The notes beneath the pieces were generated by a model. It was not told where the DNA came from. It did not search any database and saw nothing but the letters and a program-made list of their open reading frames with translations. This document shows positions 8,501 through 16,178 of a stretch of DNA of 17,467 nt, one piece after another. The position numbers and the translations under genes are program-made. Source of the DNA: Tetmemena sp. SeJ-2015. Lineage: Eukaryota; Ciliophora; Spirotrichea; Sporadotrichida; Oxytrichidae. The stretch's first letter is position 1. Each line of letters opens with the position of its first letter. The stretch lies in the NCBI GenBank assembly GCA_027382625.1, contig JAJKFJ010024207.1, positions 1-17,467 on the forward strand. Direction: 5' to 3'.

Positions 8501-11500
8501 GCCAGATATTTATTTTCTTCCTAAGTGGATTTGCTCTTGTTATTATCAAGAATTTGAATAAAGAATATGAAGATAGTGAATTGGAGTTCCCTATTTTAAA
8601 CTCTTATTAGAAAAGATCTGTATATTAATTATAAAATTTATGAAATGATTTTAGTTTGACTATTTGTGAAGAAGTTTTTGTGTCATTTATATGAAAATAA
8701 TTCCCTCTTATAAATATTAAGAGGACTATGGCACTGTAAGTTGCTTATTTTCATCTATTCATATCTAGGCTAGTTATTATTTGTCATTCCATCGCCCATT
8801 CCAAATGGTTAACCTTAAATATTGTTTATTGCTACATTGCCTCGCTCTAATTCTTTCTAGTAGGAGTTTGTGAAGCTGGAGTTTTGGCCCGTGATTTGCT
8901 GCTACTATTGCACTTGATTTATCCAAATCAAGTGCTACCTTGGGCTGAGAGTTGGATATGGCTGATTGTTTCCAGTTAGAGGAAATTACTCATTTATATT
9001 CATGCCACCTGAGAGAGGCCTGGATGCACTTAAGTTTTAAGTCTTCTAAGAGCTGGTCTAAAAAGAAGACAGCTAGTTCTAAGTCTATCTTTGCTAATCT
9101 TGGGCTTGAGATGCAAAGTTTGGCACTGCATTCTAATTCTAAATGTTCTAAGGTGAATTGCTGCCTGATGAAACTCAAAATATTAAGTTAACTTTAAATT
9201 ATAGAGATGAGTTCTTGGCTATATTCAAACATCAATACAATGTTATAGTCCATTTATATTGAAGATTTCCTTGTTTTGATTCGGCTTTGAAATATCGCTG
9301 TTCTTGTTTGAGAGCATCAGAGGATTTTGAACTTAACCTATAGTCACTTGATCATTAAGGTAGGCATGATTGGGCGATCTCTGTGGAACAGTCTTTCCTG
9401 GGTGGCACATGAATGAGATCTCTGATGGGAACTTTTCCTATTTCATCATAGTGTTTAATTGCATGCTATGATCACCCTTTCATTTTAAAGGAAAATATAT
9501 AGCTATGATTAGACCTATAGCCAAATTAATCAGCTCCGATTGGTAAATGCACATTTACTATCCCTGATCTATAGCACTCATCTGATTTTGTTAGCTATCT
9601 CTGTAACTTCTTGCTTGCATTTTTCTCGCCTATAGCATTATCATTCTCAAGTTAAGATATTTTGAAACAACATAAAATACTAATGTATCTTCTCGAAGAC
9701 TGAATGGTTCTGATTGAGGGAGTTAGAATTTCCAAGGTGCATAAAGTTCCCCTGTCTTTATTAAAATTTCCTCTGACCAGAGAGTTCCTTCTATAAGCAA
9801 AATTGCTAACTCTAACTGTCTCTTCCCAAGATCTCATCGTCAAGGTAATTATCTCTATTCAATTTGAGCTAATCCTCGTTGAGAAGGAGCTCTTCCATTT
9901 CATCTTCATTGTCAAAATGCCAGGGTATGGGTGCTCTTTATTTGACATTGCGAGCGTCTTGCTTTTTATCCAGGTCTCTATTTGCAAGTATTGAAGAGTC
10001 TACAATATTAAAGCAGTACTCAAAGAATTAGCTAGGACTTTAAATATAAGAGTAGGGATTGAAATATTCAAGTTGGTTGCAAGTCACACATCCCTCCTCG
10101 AATTCTTCCTCGAAAATCTCAGTTGTGTGCAAGACATCTCTCTGCTGATAATTACTTTGAGATCCTGAGGCAAATCGAGACTCGTCATGCGGATTTAAGC
10201 TAGAGAAAATATGCTGCTGCTATTGAGCTAAAGGCTAATGAGAGTTGTAATGGTGGAAGGGTGGCTGAATCTAAAATTAGCCATTGCTCATCTATCTCTC
10301 GATATAGTGACTATCGAGCTGACTTAGAGGATTGCGGTTAGTGCTTGACTACTGCAAGTCTGAAAACTTTGCTGTCTGATTCAAATCCAAGTCTGCTTAG
10401 TTAAATGATGGTCTCTGGTTAATTAAAAAGATAGATTTAAAGTTCCAAAGAAAATTTAATGCTGCTACTTCCTCTAGCTAAGACACCTCTCACTCTACCA
10501 GAACCTCTCTTGATAGGTACACTCAGGCTCAGTTCGGAAGAGTTATCAAGATAGTTAAAAACGCGAGATGTCTATTTTGGTGTTGAGAGACTCTAGTTGA
10601 CTAAGTATTACCAGGAGAGTCCCTCACCTAATGGCTTGCTCTTTCTGGCCGCTCTACCTGAATTAATTATGTTTATAGTTGATTATGAATTATCAACGTA
10701 ACTTGGAATCCTAGAGGTTCCTATGAATTGACTATCTGAGACTAATGACTAAGAGGCGGCTAAGTTTCTTTGTATATTTCTTTAACGCTTGAATTGGCTT
10801 AGATTCAGCGATTCTAATATAAATTGATCTTCTGAGAAGCATTTTATATTCCAAATTGGTGAGATCAGTCATAGAGACGCTATGAGTGAATCCTCCAGGG
10901 GCTGAATTGCGCTTTATAATATTTGAAACCACAGCCGGTCCATGCTATTTAGTAAATTTTAATCTATAATTTTCCCTATTTCTATTTAGGCTGCTCAAAA
11001 CTAATCAATACATTGACAAATCCTTTGTTAGTAAACTTGACTGCATTTTGCAGGAGATTGAGAATTATTTGGTTGAAGCGAGACTGGTCTAGGAATATAT
11101 AGTCTGGCACATCTGTGTCAACAATCAAGTTGAGGGATAGGTCTTTCTTTTTTACATTGAATTCAACTAGATCCAAAATTTATTTTACCGACGGCCTAAT
11201 CAATATGTACTCATCACTTATAAAATGGCGTAATTCTTATGGAAATTATTGCCTATAATATATTAGAATGAGGATATGTACTGCTAGTAGAGATCGACTT
11301 TATTTACTTCCAGCTTGGCTACGTCTAGGATATTTCCTATCAAGCTGAGTAAGATATTAGCAGAGTGATACACTATCTTAAGAATCACTTTATCGTCCTC
11401 ATTCACAAGAAATGAGTATTTAAAATAAATAGCTTTAAATAATATATTCCTCATTAATGGCTTTGCTTTCATTTAAGAGAGTCACTCCTCCAATGACAGA

Positions 11501-12981
11501 ATTTATGGGGTTTCTAAGTTCGTGCACCATTGCGGCTTAGTATATTAAATAAACTCTTATATTCTCATTTATTTGAGTAGAGGTCCTTCATTTATAGCTG
11601 CTTGGTGAGCTCATCTATTTTGGTTAGCATTCGCACTTAGGACTCGAATAAATTCCTTACCATCACCATCAAAATTATACACCTCTTATTTAAGAATAAG
11701 CACTTTTTAATTATGCAGAGCATGAAAATGAGGTAGAGGCGCTAGAGGTAGCCAAACCAAAATTGGTAGATATAAGTTTAAATGTCGCACACATGTAGAG
11801 AATGGAAAATCAACTCCATTGATACGATAAATAGTAGAGCTATCTCTAGCATGTTTTCCTTCCTCGCAAACTTCAAATTAAAATGTTGATGCATGAAATA
11901 ATTTCCAATAACTTTTAGATATTGCAAATTGCAAAGATGATTTTAAAATACCAATAATAAATTATGCTCTAGGTATGTATTTTTAAATGACAGTAGTGAT
12001 GAGCAGACAAGGGATGAGGCAGTAAACGATTTCTACCTCTTTGAGGTAGTAAAATAGGGTGAGGAAAATTTGGTCCTTAAATAGAGCTAGTCGATGCTGT
12101 TCCTATAAGTTATATCTCTCGCACAGGAGGTAGCACAAAAATAGAAAATTTGCAATGTTCATCAAATACCAGGAGTAGGAGTCTCAAAAACATTTGTTGC
12201 ATTACGTGTATTATAAAAGTCTGGCTGCAATATTGCTGCTACGAAATATTGTAAACGTATTTTATCATTGAACAAAATGGGATAAATGTTACTTCAAAAT
12301 ATCTCACAGTTTATCTGAAAGAGGATTTACAACATAAGGATGAGGAAGCGCTGGATGTTGAAGCAGTGAAAATTAGGCTCCCCATAGAAAATCTCAATCC
12401 TCTCCATAAGTATCATCCCTCTGGGCTGTCTCTACTAAAAATCTTCCACCGCTATCCTCACTGCACCCATTATTACCTCTTGGAAAAGCACTCTAATACT
12501 TTTGAAAAGTAATGAAAGTTTTCTAATGAGTAACAAAACAATTTTTACATTAAATTTAGAGTCTCTACTTCAAGAGTGAAGACAAGTCTATATCATCCAG
12601 GTTTTATTTCACTGCTAAGGGCTTTAATTATAAAAAAAAGTTCATTAAGCTGCGGACGCCATGTTTGCGGACTCATCATTCTTGAGGAAAAAAATTCATC
12701 AATCTCTTATTGGCTGGTGACTCTGACCATGTTAGGTGAGGGTGGCTAAATTAGTTTTTAATTATGGAGTCGACGGGCAGACTCCATGGTCCCAAAATTT
12801 TTAAAGCTCCTTCCTTCAACCGACGGCAGATCGTATTTAACTCGTTTAGTATTTAAATAGTCCTTCATAATATTAAAGCTGCTTAATAAGTATTAGCAGT
12901 AGTTGATTTGAAGCGAGAGAGTTGCTTGAACTGCGCCTAGTCTAGATTATTATCACTTTGCTAGCTATTATTTTTAGACAT
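5556..12981 (-). CDS. membrane hybrid histidine kinase with two receiver domains
   Basis: ATG is at 12981 (MSKNNSQQ) and TGA at 5556-5558. Removing 28 proposed IESs leaves 5784 bases, about 1927 residues. After a soluble N-terminus, several hydrophobic segments (about residues 155-300, e.g. NFLFLCYLLC, YLIFMLCII) form a membrane region. A short coil then leads to the H-box AMVHELRNPINSV, with the phospho-accepting His near 333. The N-box NQIILNLLQNAVKFT is near 450. The ATPase G1 (DSGIGI) and G2 (GGTGLGLWISNKL) boxes come only near 1221-1255, after a Gln/Asn/Ser-rich insert of about 730 residues. Receiver 1 (about 1316-1425) has VLIVDADQF and FKKPV but lacks the usual N-terminal acidic pair. 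Receiver 2 (about 1790-1920) is canonical: LIVDDE, TDLHMPRMDG, GITGDD, SKPIS. It should autophosphorylate and pass phosphate His to Asp; the signal sensed is unknown. Insert junctions are less certain than those in the conserved domains. Confidence 0.88.
5797..5824. other. in-frame IES, pointer ACTT, in receiver 2
   Basis: Pointer copies (AAGT on plus) lie at 5797-5800 and 5821-5824. Removing 24 bp restores the phospho-acceptor loop LILTDLHMPRMDG. Retention would disrupt the active site without a frameshift. Confidence 0.85.
6360..6388. other. IES, pointer ATTA
   Basis: Pointer copies (TAAT on plus) lie at 6360-6363 and 6385-6388. Removing 25 bp joins SKEETLL to MINVQEIKEQQYEQF. Confidence 0.65.
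6621..6670. other. IES, pointer ATCT
   Basis: Pointer copies (AGAT on plus) lie at 6621-6624 and 6667-6670. Removing 46 bp containing a TGA joins LLEISDNI to QTPVFTKDHRNRA. Confidence 0.7.
6784..6808. other. candidate in-frame IES, pointer AATAGCA, 18 bp
   Basis: Two 7-bp copies (TGCTATT on plus) lie at 6784-6790 and 6802-6808, in the same phase. Removal gives SLINSNSKNGNNG. Retention would add only six residues. Confidence 0.5.
6918..6932. other. candidate very short IES, pointer ATTT
   Basis: The coding frame must change near here. Pointer copies (AAAT on plus) at 6918-6921 and 6929-6932 allow removal of 11 bp, joining GNNNFRHF to DNQESEYDDREEEK. Confidence 0.5.
7488..7558. other. IES, pointer ATGAAT
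   Basis: Pointer copies (ATTCAT on plus) lie at 7488-7493 and 7553-7558. Removing 65 bp joins ILVLIQDE to CFKFLTKLNCHVSFA at the start of receiver 1. Confidence 0.82.
7680..7719. other. IES, pointer ACTTTT
   Basis: Pointer copies (AAAAGT on plus) lie at 7680-7685 and 7714-7719. Removing 34 bp restores the end of the ATPase domain, GEGTFTVEIP. Confidence 0.87.
8104..8189. other. IES, pointer AAATCG
   Basis: Pointer copies (CGATTT on plus) lie at 8104-8109 and 8184-8189. Removing 80 bp joins LAKEVSKS to DLEMPQITTEQISLR, which runs unbroken into DSGIGI. Confidence 0.68.
8220..8301. other. IES, pointer ATCAAT
   Basis: Pointer copies (ATTGAT on plus) lie at 8220-8225 and 8296-8301. Removing 76 bp joins NRISGEIN to LILFLAKEVSKS. 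Confidence 0.7.
8587..8706. other. IES, pointer AGGGAA
   Basis: Pointer copies (TTCCCT on plus) lie at 8587-8592 and 8701-8706. Removing 114 bp (in frame, contains TGA) joins PLNIYKRE to LQFTIFIFFIQILDNNK. Confidence 0.75.
8910..8935. other. perfect inverted repeat, 11-bp stem, 4-nt loop
   Basis: GCACTTGATTT at 8910-8920 pairs exactly with 8925-8935 around ATCC. It lies in the kinase coding segment encoding HLIWINQV, just beside the 160-bp IES boundary. Confidence 0.8.
8939..9106. other. IES, pointer AGCCCAAG, 160 bp
   Basis: Pointer copies (CTTGGGCT on plus) lie at 8939-8946 and 9099-9106. Removing 160 bp with a TGA joins AKLCISSP to RQHLIWINQVQQQQQ. It is the second-largest resolved IES in the kinase and carries open frames that look like genes but are removed. 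Confidence 0.78.
9178..9199. other. candidate in-frame IES, pointer ATTT
   Basis: Pointer copies (AAAT on plus) lie at 9178-9181 and 9196-9199. Removing 18 bp joins ELISII to LSFIRQQFTLEH. No frame change forces it. Confidence 0.4.
9220..9260. other. IES, pointer AATATA
   Basis: Pointer copies (TATATT on plus) lie at 9220-9225 and 9255-9260. Removing 35 bp joins ESKQGNLQY to SQELISII. Confidence 0.72.
9316..9354. other. IES, pointer TGAT
   Basis: Pointer copies (ATCA on plus) lie at 9316-9319 and 9351-9354. Removing 35 bp joins SPNHAYLND to ALKQEQRYFKAE. Confidence 0.7.
9465..9509. other. IES, pointer ATCATAGC
   Basis: Pointer copies (GCTATGAT on plus) lie at 9465-9472 and 9502-9509. Removing 37 bp containing a TGA joins RSNHS to MQLNTMMKQEKFPSE. 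Confidence 0.82.
9515..9575. other. in-frame IES, pointer GCTATAG
   Basis: Pointer copies (CTATAGC on plus) lie at 9515-9521 and 9569-9575, in the same codon phase. Removing 54 bp joins KSDECYR to SNHSMQLN. It has no in-frame stop, so retention would add 18 residues. A third copy lies at 9630-9636. Confidence 0.6.
9644..9694. other. IES, pointer GAGAA
   Basis: Pointer copies (TTCTC on plus) lie at 9644-9648 and 9690-9694. Removing 46 bp joins NQNHSVFE to NDNAIGEKNASKK. Confidence 0.75.
10481..10502. other. candidate short IES, pointer TCT
   Basis: A frame change is required here. Pointer copies (AGA on plus) at 10481-10483 and 10500-10502 allow removal of 19 bp, joining VPIKRGS to QLEEVAALNF. 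The pointer is too short to be decisive. Confidence 0.45.
10684..10729. other. IES, pointer AATTCATA
   Basis: Pointer copies (TATGAATT on plus) lie at 10684-10691 and 10722-10729. Removing 38 bp joins HQSQIVNSQ to STINIINSGRAARK. Confidence 0.75.
10790..10908. other. IES, pointer AATTCA
   Basis: Pointer copies (TGAATT on plus) lie at 10790-10795 and 10903-10908. Removing 113 bp joins NIIKRNS to SVKEIYKETQPP. Confidence 0.7.
10955..10973. other. very short IES, pointer AAAATT
   Basis: Pointer copies (AATTTT on plus) lie at 10955-10960 and 10968-10973. Removing only 13 bp joins EQPKQKQGK to FTKQHGPAVV just after the N-box. Confidence 0.65.
11203..11282. other. IES, pointer AGTACATAT
   Basis: This is the longest pointer found (9 bp), with copies at 11203-11211 and 11274-11282. 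Removing 71 bp joins VDLYQQYI to LIRPSVKQILDLVEF. Confidence 0.87.
11396..11455. other. IES, pointer AATGAGGA
   Basis: Pointer copies (TCCTCATT on plus) lie at 11396-11403 and 11448-11455. Removing 52 bp joins ESKAINE to DDKVILKIVYHSANILL. Confidence 0.87.
11539..11579. other. IES, pointer TACT
   Basis: Pointer copies (AGTA on plus) lie at 11539-11542 and 11576-11579. Removing 37 bp joins QLQMKDLY to QAAMVHELRNP, restoring the approach to the H-box. Confidence 0.85.
11866..11928. other. IES, pointer TTTGC
   Basis: Pointer copies (GCAAA on plus) lie at 11866-11870 and 11924-11928. Removing 58 bp brings the long hydrophobic frame EIALLFIVSMELIF into phase. Confidence 0.6.
12155..12359. other. 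IES, pointer AACAT
   Basis: Pointer copies (ATGTT on plus) lie at 12155-12159 and 12355-12359. Removing 200 bp joins YGEPNFHCFNI to ANFLFLCYLLC, a membrane segment. A 3-bp ATG pointer nearby is a weaker alternative. Confidence 0.65.
12515..12642. other. IES, pointer AACTTT
   Basis: Pointer copies (AAAGTT on plus) lie at 12515-12520 and 12637-12642, in the same phase. Removing 122 bp joins WRPQLNEL to SLLFKSIRVLFQEV. Confidence 0.75.
12848..12894. other. IES, pointer AATACT
   Basis: Pointer copies (AGTATT on plus) lie at 12848-12853 and 12889-12894. Removing 41 bp containing a TGA joins KSTTANT to KRVKYDLPS. Confidence 0.8.
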
Positions 12982-13605
12982 GGCTCTGTAAGTTAAAGAT
13001 TAACTTTATAAAACTTTAATTAATCTTAATTAAAGAAATTTGTGATCTGACTAGATTGCGGTTAGGAAGTGGCTTTATTATATATAGATTGGTTCGATTG
13101 GGGCTTTAATAAACTTTTCACTTATTTTTCAATTAGTCATCACTTCCTTAATATAATCAACAACCCTCTATTGCTACTCAGTTACTGCCCTAATAAAAAC
13201 AACAATCATTCAATAGACATCAAATACTTTCAGTACTTTTCAAGAGCTAGAAATATTAATCCTCCCAGCTAGATAGAAAGAGAGTGATTCTATAAAACAG
13301 TTTCCCTACTTATCTTCCACTCGGGATCTAGATTCCAACTCAAATGTTTGCAGGGGAAATTTTTTCCTCAGAAATCTCTTTTGTAAGTTAAGGCTTGAGT
13401 GGGAGGGAAGAGTGGTACAACTATAGATAGATAAGCAACTGATAATACAAGTTATTGCTTTAAACACTATAAATAAATTTATTACTTCCTTTATTAAAGA
13501 ATATGACTATATGTTCCCCTAAATCACTAGAAATTTCATTAAACATAAACCAATTTACAAAGTATTGAAACGAAATTTGAAAAAATTTAAACTTAAGATT
13601 TAAGA
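12982..13605. other. intergenic stretch between divergent genes
   Basis: This holds the 5' flanks of the minus-strand kinase and the plus-strand leucine-rich repeat gene. It is AT-rich apart from a more mixed patch at about 13260-13410. I see no supported coding segment. Confidence 0.5.
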
Positions 13606-15167
13606 ATGGCAATCAGAAGTGGTTTGCTCACTAGTTCCTTGAGCAAAGGAGCGCAGCCTATAGGTCGAGCGGCTCTCTTAACTAATCTTGAGGTGAAACT
13701 TGAGGCACAAAAAACTTCATCAGTCGTAAACCTTAACGACTGCTGCATAGGAGATAAACAAAATTTGGGATACAATTAAATACCATCTTCTTTTAAAGTG
13801 GAGATGATGGTTGCTAAATCTTAGCTCAATTTCTTTAGAAATACACCACAGTTTCAGATCTGGAACTCAAAGGAAATAGCATAGGAGGACCAGGTCTTGC
13901 AGCTTTAGCATCAGTTATTAGAAACAATTTCAACATCAGAACTATCAACTTAGCAATTATAAATTCTCTCTCTTTTATTGTGTAAGTGAAGATTAAATTT
14001 GAACTTGGCTTGGAACAATCTAGGATCTAATGAGGGAGGCCTCTCTACTTTCTTAAATGCACTAGCTGAAAACAGAGCCTTATAAAAAATTGATTTAAAC
14101 AATAATGAGATCGGTCCAGACGTTTGCGATGCTTTAGCGAGTGTACTAAAGTAAAACTCTTCTCTTCTACTTTTGAATATATATTGTGAAATAGTGAATT
14201 GGATTTTTTCTTCAAACACTTGATTTGAGGTGGAATAGAATTGGAAACGTTGGTGCTAAAGTTATCGTTAAAGGACTTCAGCTAAATAAATCCATCTAGA
14301 TCCTAGACCTAGCCGGCAACAAGGTTCTTATATCTTTAAATGCTTATTCTACTTTGGAAATACTATTTAAAGGTGAGCGATGACTATTTGAGATAAATAA
14401 ACGACCTCCTCAATCGTAATAAAGCAGGAGGAGGTGCAGAGGGTAGAACACTGGCCACTTCTCCTGGTAAATTATAAAGTGGCTACATCATTAGAGACTC
14501 TGATTCAAGACTTCCAGCCTCCTCTCTCATCAACTAAAACCAAATCTACAATCAGAGACTATTCCCAGGATTGAATCTCAATGGAGGAAGAGACGAGCTT
14601 GTAGAAAACTTTGCAGTCATCTCACCCTCTAAAAGACAGCAATATTCAAAGGTCATCGATGAGGAAAAGGAATTCATGCAGCAGAGGAGAGTAGACTTAG
14701 CTCAAGAACTCGAAAGAGAGACTAAGAGACGCTTAGAAATTGAACATAGTGATTATAAATGCAAAGGTTAGCATAATAAACTTTGAATTGAGGAGAAGTA
14801 CGAAGAGTTGAAGGAGATTATGGTAAAGTTTGAGCTAGCAGAGTCACGCAAATAAGTGGAACTAGCCACTCAAATTGAAGCTCTGGAGCATGAAAAGCAA
14901 AATCTAAACCTCTAATTGCTGCGACTAACCGATGGCTAGTAAAGAGGAGAGGATATTAACAGGGAGAAATATCTGCATCTTGAAACTAACCTGATGTAAA
15001 AACAAGCTTCCTACGGTGAGTTTGAGGAGAAGTACAAGCGCTTACTTGAAAGAGCTGAGATGGAGAGAAAAGAACTTGCAGCTAGGATTGAGGAGAAGGC
15101 TGCTCTCAAAATAGAAAGTATGTTTATTCCATTCCTTACTTTAATGATTAGGCTTAGATTCTTTTGA
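13606..15167 (+). CDS. leucine-rich repeat plus coiled-coil protein (LRRC45-like)
   Basis: ATG is at 13606 (MAIRSGLLTSS). Five IESs (pointers GGAGAT, AACTT, ACTT, AAGGT, AATTGA) are removed to give 1311 bases, or 436 residues, with TGA at 15165-15167. Residues about 40-190 form five ribonuclease-inhibitor-type leucine-rich repeats: VVNLNDCCIGDDG, DLELKGNSIGGPG, NLAWNNLGSNEGG, KIDLNNNEIGPDV, LLDLRWNRIGNVG, ILDLAGNKVSDD. A polar linker follows, then a charged coiled coil (about 275-430; EFMQQRRVDLAQELERE, IEEKYEELKEIM). LRRs then coiled coil, with DLRWN and DLAGN motifs, resembles the centrosome-linker protein LRRC45; this is recalled family knowledge. The true 3' end is uncertain. A 34-nt GT-AG intron (15118-15151) could extend the frame, or the C-terminal half may be the inverted block at 15188-16178. 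Confidence 0.85.
13750..13805. other. IES, pointer GGAGAT
   Basis: Pointer copies lie at 13750-13755 and 13800-13805. Removing 50 bp joins NDCCIGD to DGCQILAQFLQK. Confidence 0.87.
13947..14006. other. IES, pointer AACTT
   Basis: Pointer copies lie at 13947-13951 and 14002-14006. Removing 55 bp joins IRTINL to AWNNLGSNEGG within an LRR. Confidence 0.87.
14169..14221. other. IES, pointer ACTT
   Basis: Pointer copies lie at 14169-14172 and 14218-14221. Removing 49 bp joins NSSLLL to LDLRWNRIGN. Confidence 0.85.
14321..14374. other. IES, pointer AAGGT
   Basis: Pointer copies lie at 14321-14325 and 14370-14374. Removing 49 bp joins LDLAGNKV to SDDYLRQINDLL. Confidence 0.87.
14738..14791. other. 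IES, pointer AATTGA
   Basis: Pointer copies lie at 14738-14743 and 14786-14791. Removing 48 bp containing a TGA joins KRRLEIE to EKYEELKEI in the coiled coil. Confidence 0.87.
15118..15151 (+). other. candidate 34-nt intron near the LRR gene 3' end
   Basis: It begins GTATGT and ends GATTAG. Removal gives LKIESLDSFEMNKSGK, but that frame would overlap coding sequence of the minus-strand gene for tens of bases, so it is doubtful. Confidence 0.3.
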
Positions 15168-15187
15168 AATGAATAAGTCAGGAAAGA

Positions 15188-16178
15188 TCATTAAGGGGAT
15201 ATCTTATTTCTAAAATTGTGAGCTGCACTTAAATCCATAATTTCATTCAAAATCGTCATGATAGAGCTATCCTTAGCTGCTAATACCATCTGATTCAATT
15301 CTTTTTTACAAGTCAGCCAGCTAATCCTTAATCTTGTTTCTCACCTCGGCAAGCTTTCTCTTCTACTTAACAGAGGCATCGTCTTTAACTTGCTCCTTCA
15401 GTAGTTTGACTTAACTTCTAAGTTTCTCATTCTCACTTTGAAGCTTTTCATTCAAGTCAACAATTGTCTTTCTGCTCTTCTGATTGTCCTCTTGTTGCTT
15501 CTTTAGTCTTTCTTCTCCCTCCCTTAGATAGTTCTTGCTCTTGTCCATTTCTTGCCTTGCTTGTCTCTCGAACTAATCTCTCTGTTGCAAGGCGGTCTCT
15601 ACTTTAAAGAAATACATCATTATATTATTTTGAGTCTAGAGTTTAGAATCCTTGATATCTTGTTGTGCAAGAACTTCCTTAAGCTATCTCTGCGCCTCAC
15701 TGCGGTCCTTCTCTGTGTTTTGCAGACTAGTGTGCAACTGATTCAAGTCAGCAGTGAGGGACTTGATTTTATTGTCAAGCTCAATTTGCTGTGCTCTGAC
15801 TAAGTCAGCTTGGCGGTCTCTCTCAGTTCTCATGGCTTCTAGCTCTTGCTCGATCACGAAGAACTACTTGTCCTCTATTTCACTCTATAAATATGAGAGC
15901 GTTAAAAATGGTATTCATAAAAATGGTAATTGAACTTGTATAATGAGAGATAATTTAGGCTTACCTTTTCTTTTTGGAACTTTTTCTCCAAGCGAATTTT
16001 CTCAGTGTCGAAGTCCATCTTGACTTTAGCTAAGTCTCTTTCTAAAGCTCCATTCTCGAGGTTGAGTCTTTCGTTCTCCTGCTTATATTCTCTGATCTAG
16101 TTCTCCAGGCCTAATCATCTACCCATAAAATGCTTTTTATACTTAGAAGAAGAATGAAAAAACTTATATACATGCCAT
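15188..16178 (-). CDS. coiled-coil protein (or inverted C-terminal half of the LRR gene)
   Basis: As an independent gene it starts at ATG 16178 (MA, then an intron, then CLENQIREYKQENERL) and stops at TGA 15188-15190. Two GT-AG introns and two IESs (AGAC, TTG) are removed, leaving 798 bases or 265 residues. Almost all of it is charged heptad coiled coil (ENGALERDLAKVKMDFDTEK, NEKLQSENEKLRSQVKLL), ending LNEIMDLSAAHNFRNKIS. I cannot assign a function. Its stop lies about 20 bp from that of the plus-strand LRR gene. The combined length (about 700 residues) is close to LRRC45-type proteins, and a 6-bp direct match, GGAGAA, exists in phase at 15092-15097 (plus) and 16101-16106 (minus). So it may be an inverted MDS block of one scrambled gene. 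Confidence 0.83.
15296..15311. other. very short IES, pointer TTG
   Basis: Pointer copies (CAA on plus) lie at 15296-15298 and 15309-15311. Removing 13 bp joins IKDQLADL to NQMVLAAKDSSIM; the unremoved frame stops early at 15243. Confidence 0.6.
15595..15637. other. in-frame IES, pointer AGAC
   Basis: Pointer copies (GTCT on plus) lie at 15595-15598 and 15634-15637. Removing 39 bp, a hydrophobic interruption (IMMYFF), restores DSKLQTALQQRDQFE. Confidence 0.72.
15885..15964 (-). other. intron, 80 nt
   Basis: It begins GTAAGCC and ends TTATAG on the minus strand. Removal joins KKFQKEK to SEIEDKQFF in phase 0, continuing the coiled coil. Confidence 0.82.
16111..16171 (-). other. candidate intron 1, 61 nt
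   Basis: It begins GTATATAAG and ends GATTAG on the minus strand. Removal joins MA-C to LENQIREYKQ. If the coiled-coil block is an inverted part of the LRR gene, this is not an intron but flanking non-coding DNA. Confidence 0.5.

Noticed and set aside
8990..9178. Minus-strand 62-residue frame ending RWHEYK as a separate small gene
   Set aside because: Its first part is kinase coding sequence, and the rest lies in the 160-bp IES bounded by the 8-bp pointer AGCCCAAG.
9233..9241. A 5-bp deletion between ATTG repeats as a minimal IES
   Set aside because: The 35-bp IES with the 6-bp pointer AATATA at 9220-9260 explains the same frame change better.
9803..9994. Plus-strand hydrophobic frame
   Set aside because: It is antisense to a long, clearly coding acidic part of the kinase insert (NEDEMEELLLNEDQ).
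5556..12981. Two separate kinase genes, or a bacterial two-component locus
   Set aside because: Only one H-box and one N-box, then one G1/G2 set, are found. The frame chain is continuous through pointers, TAA/TAG act as Gln, and no bacterial signals occur.
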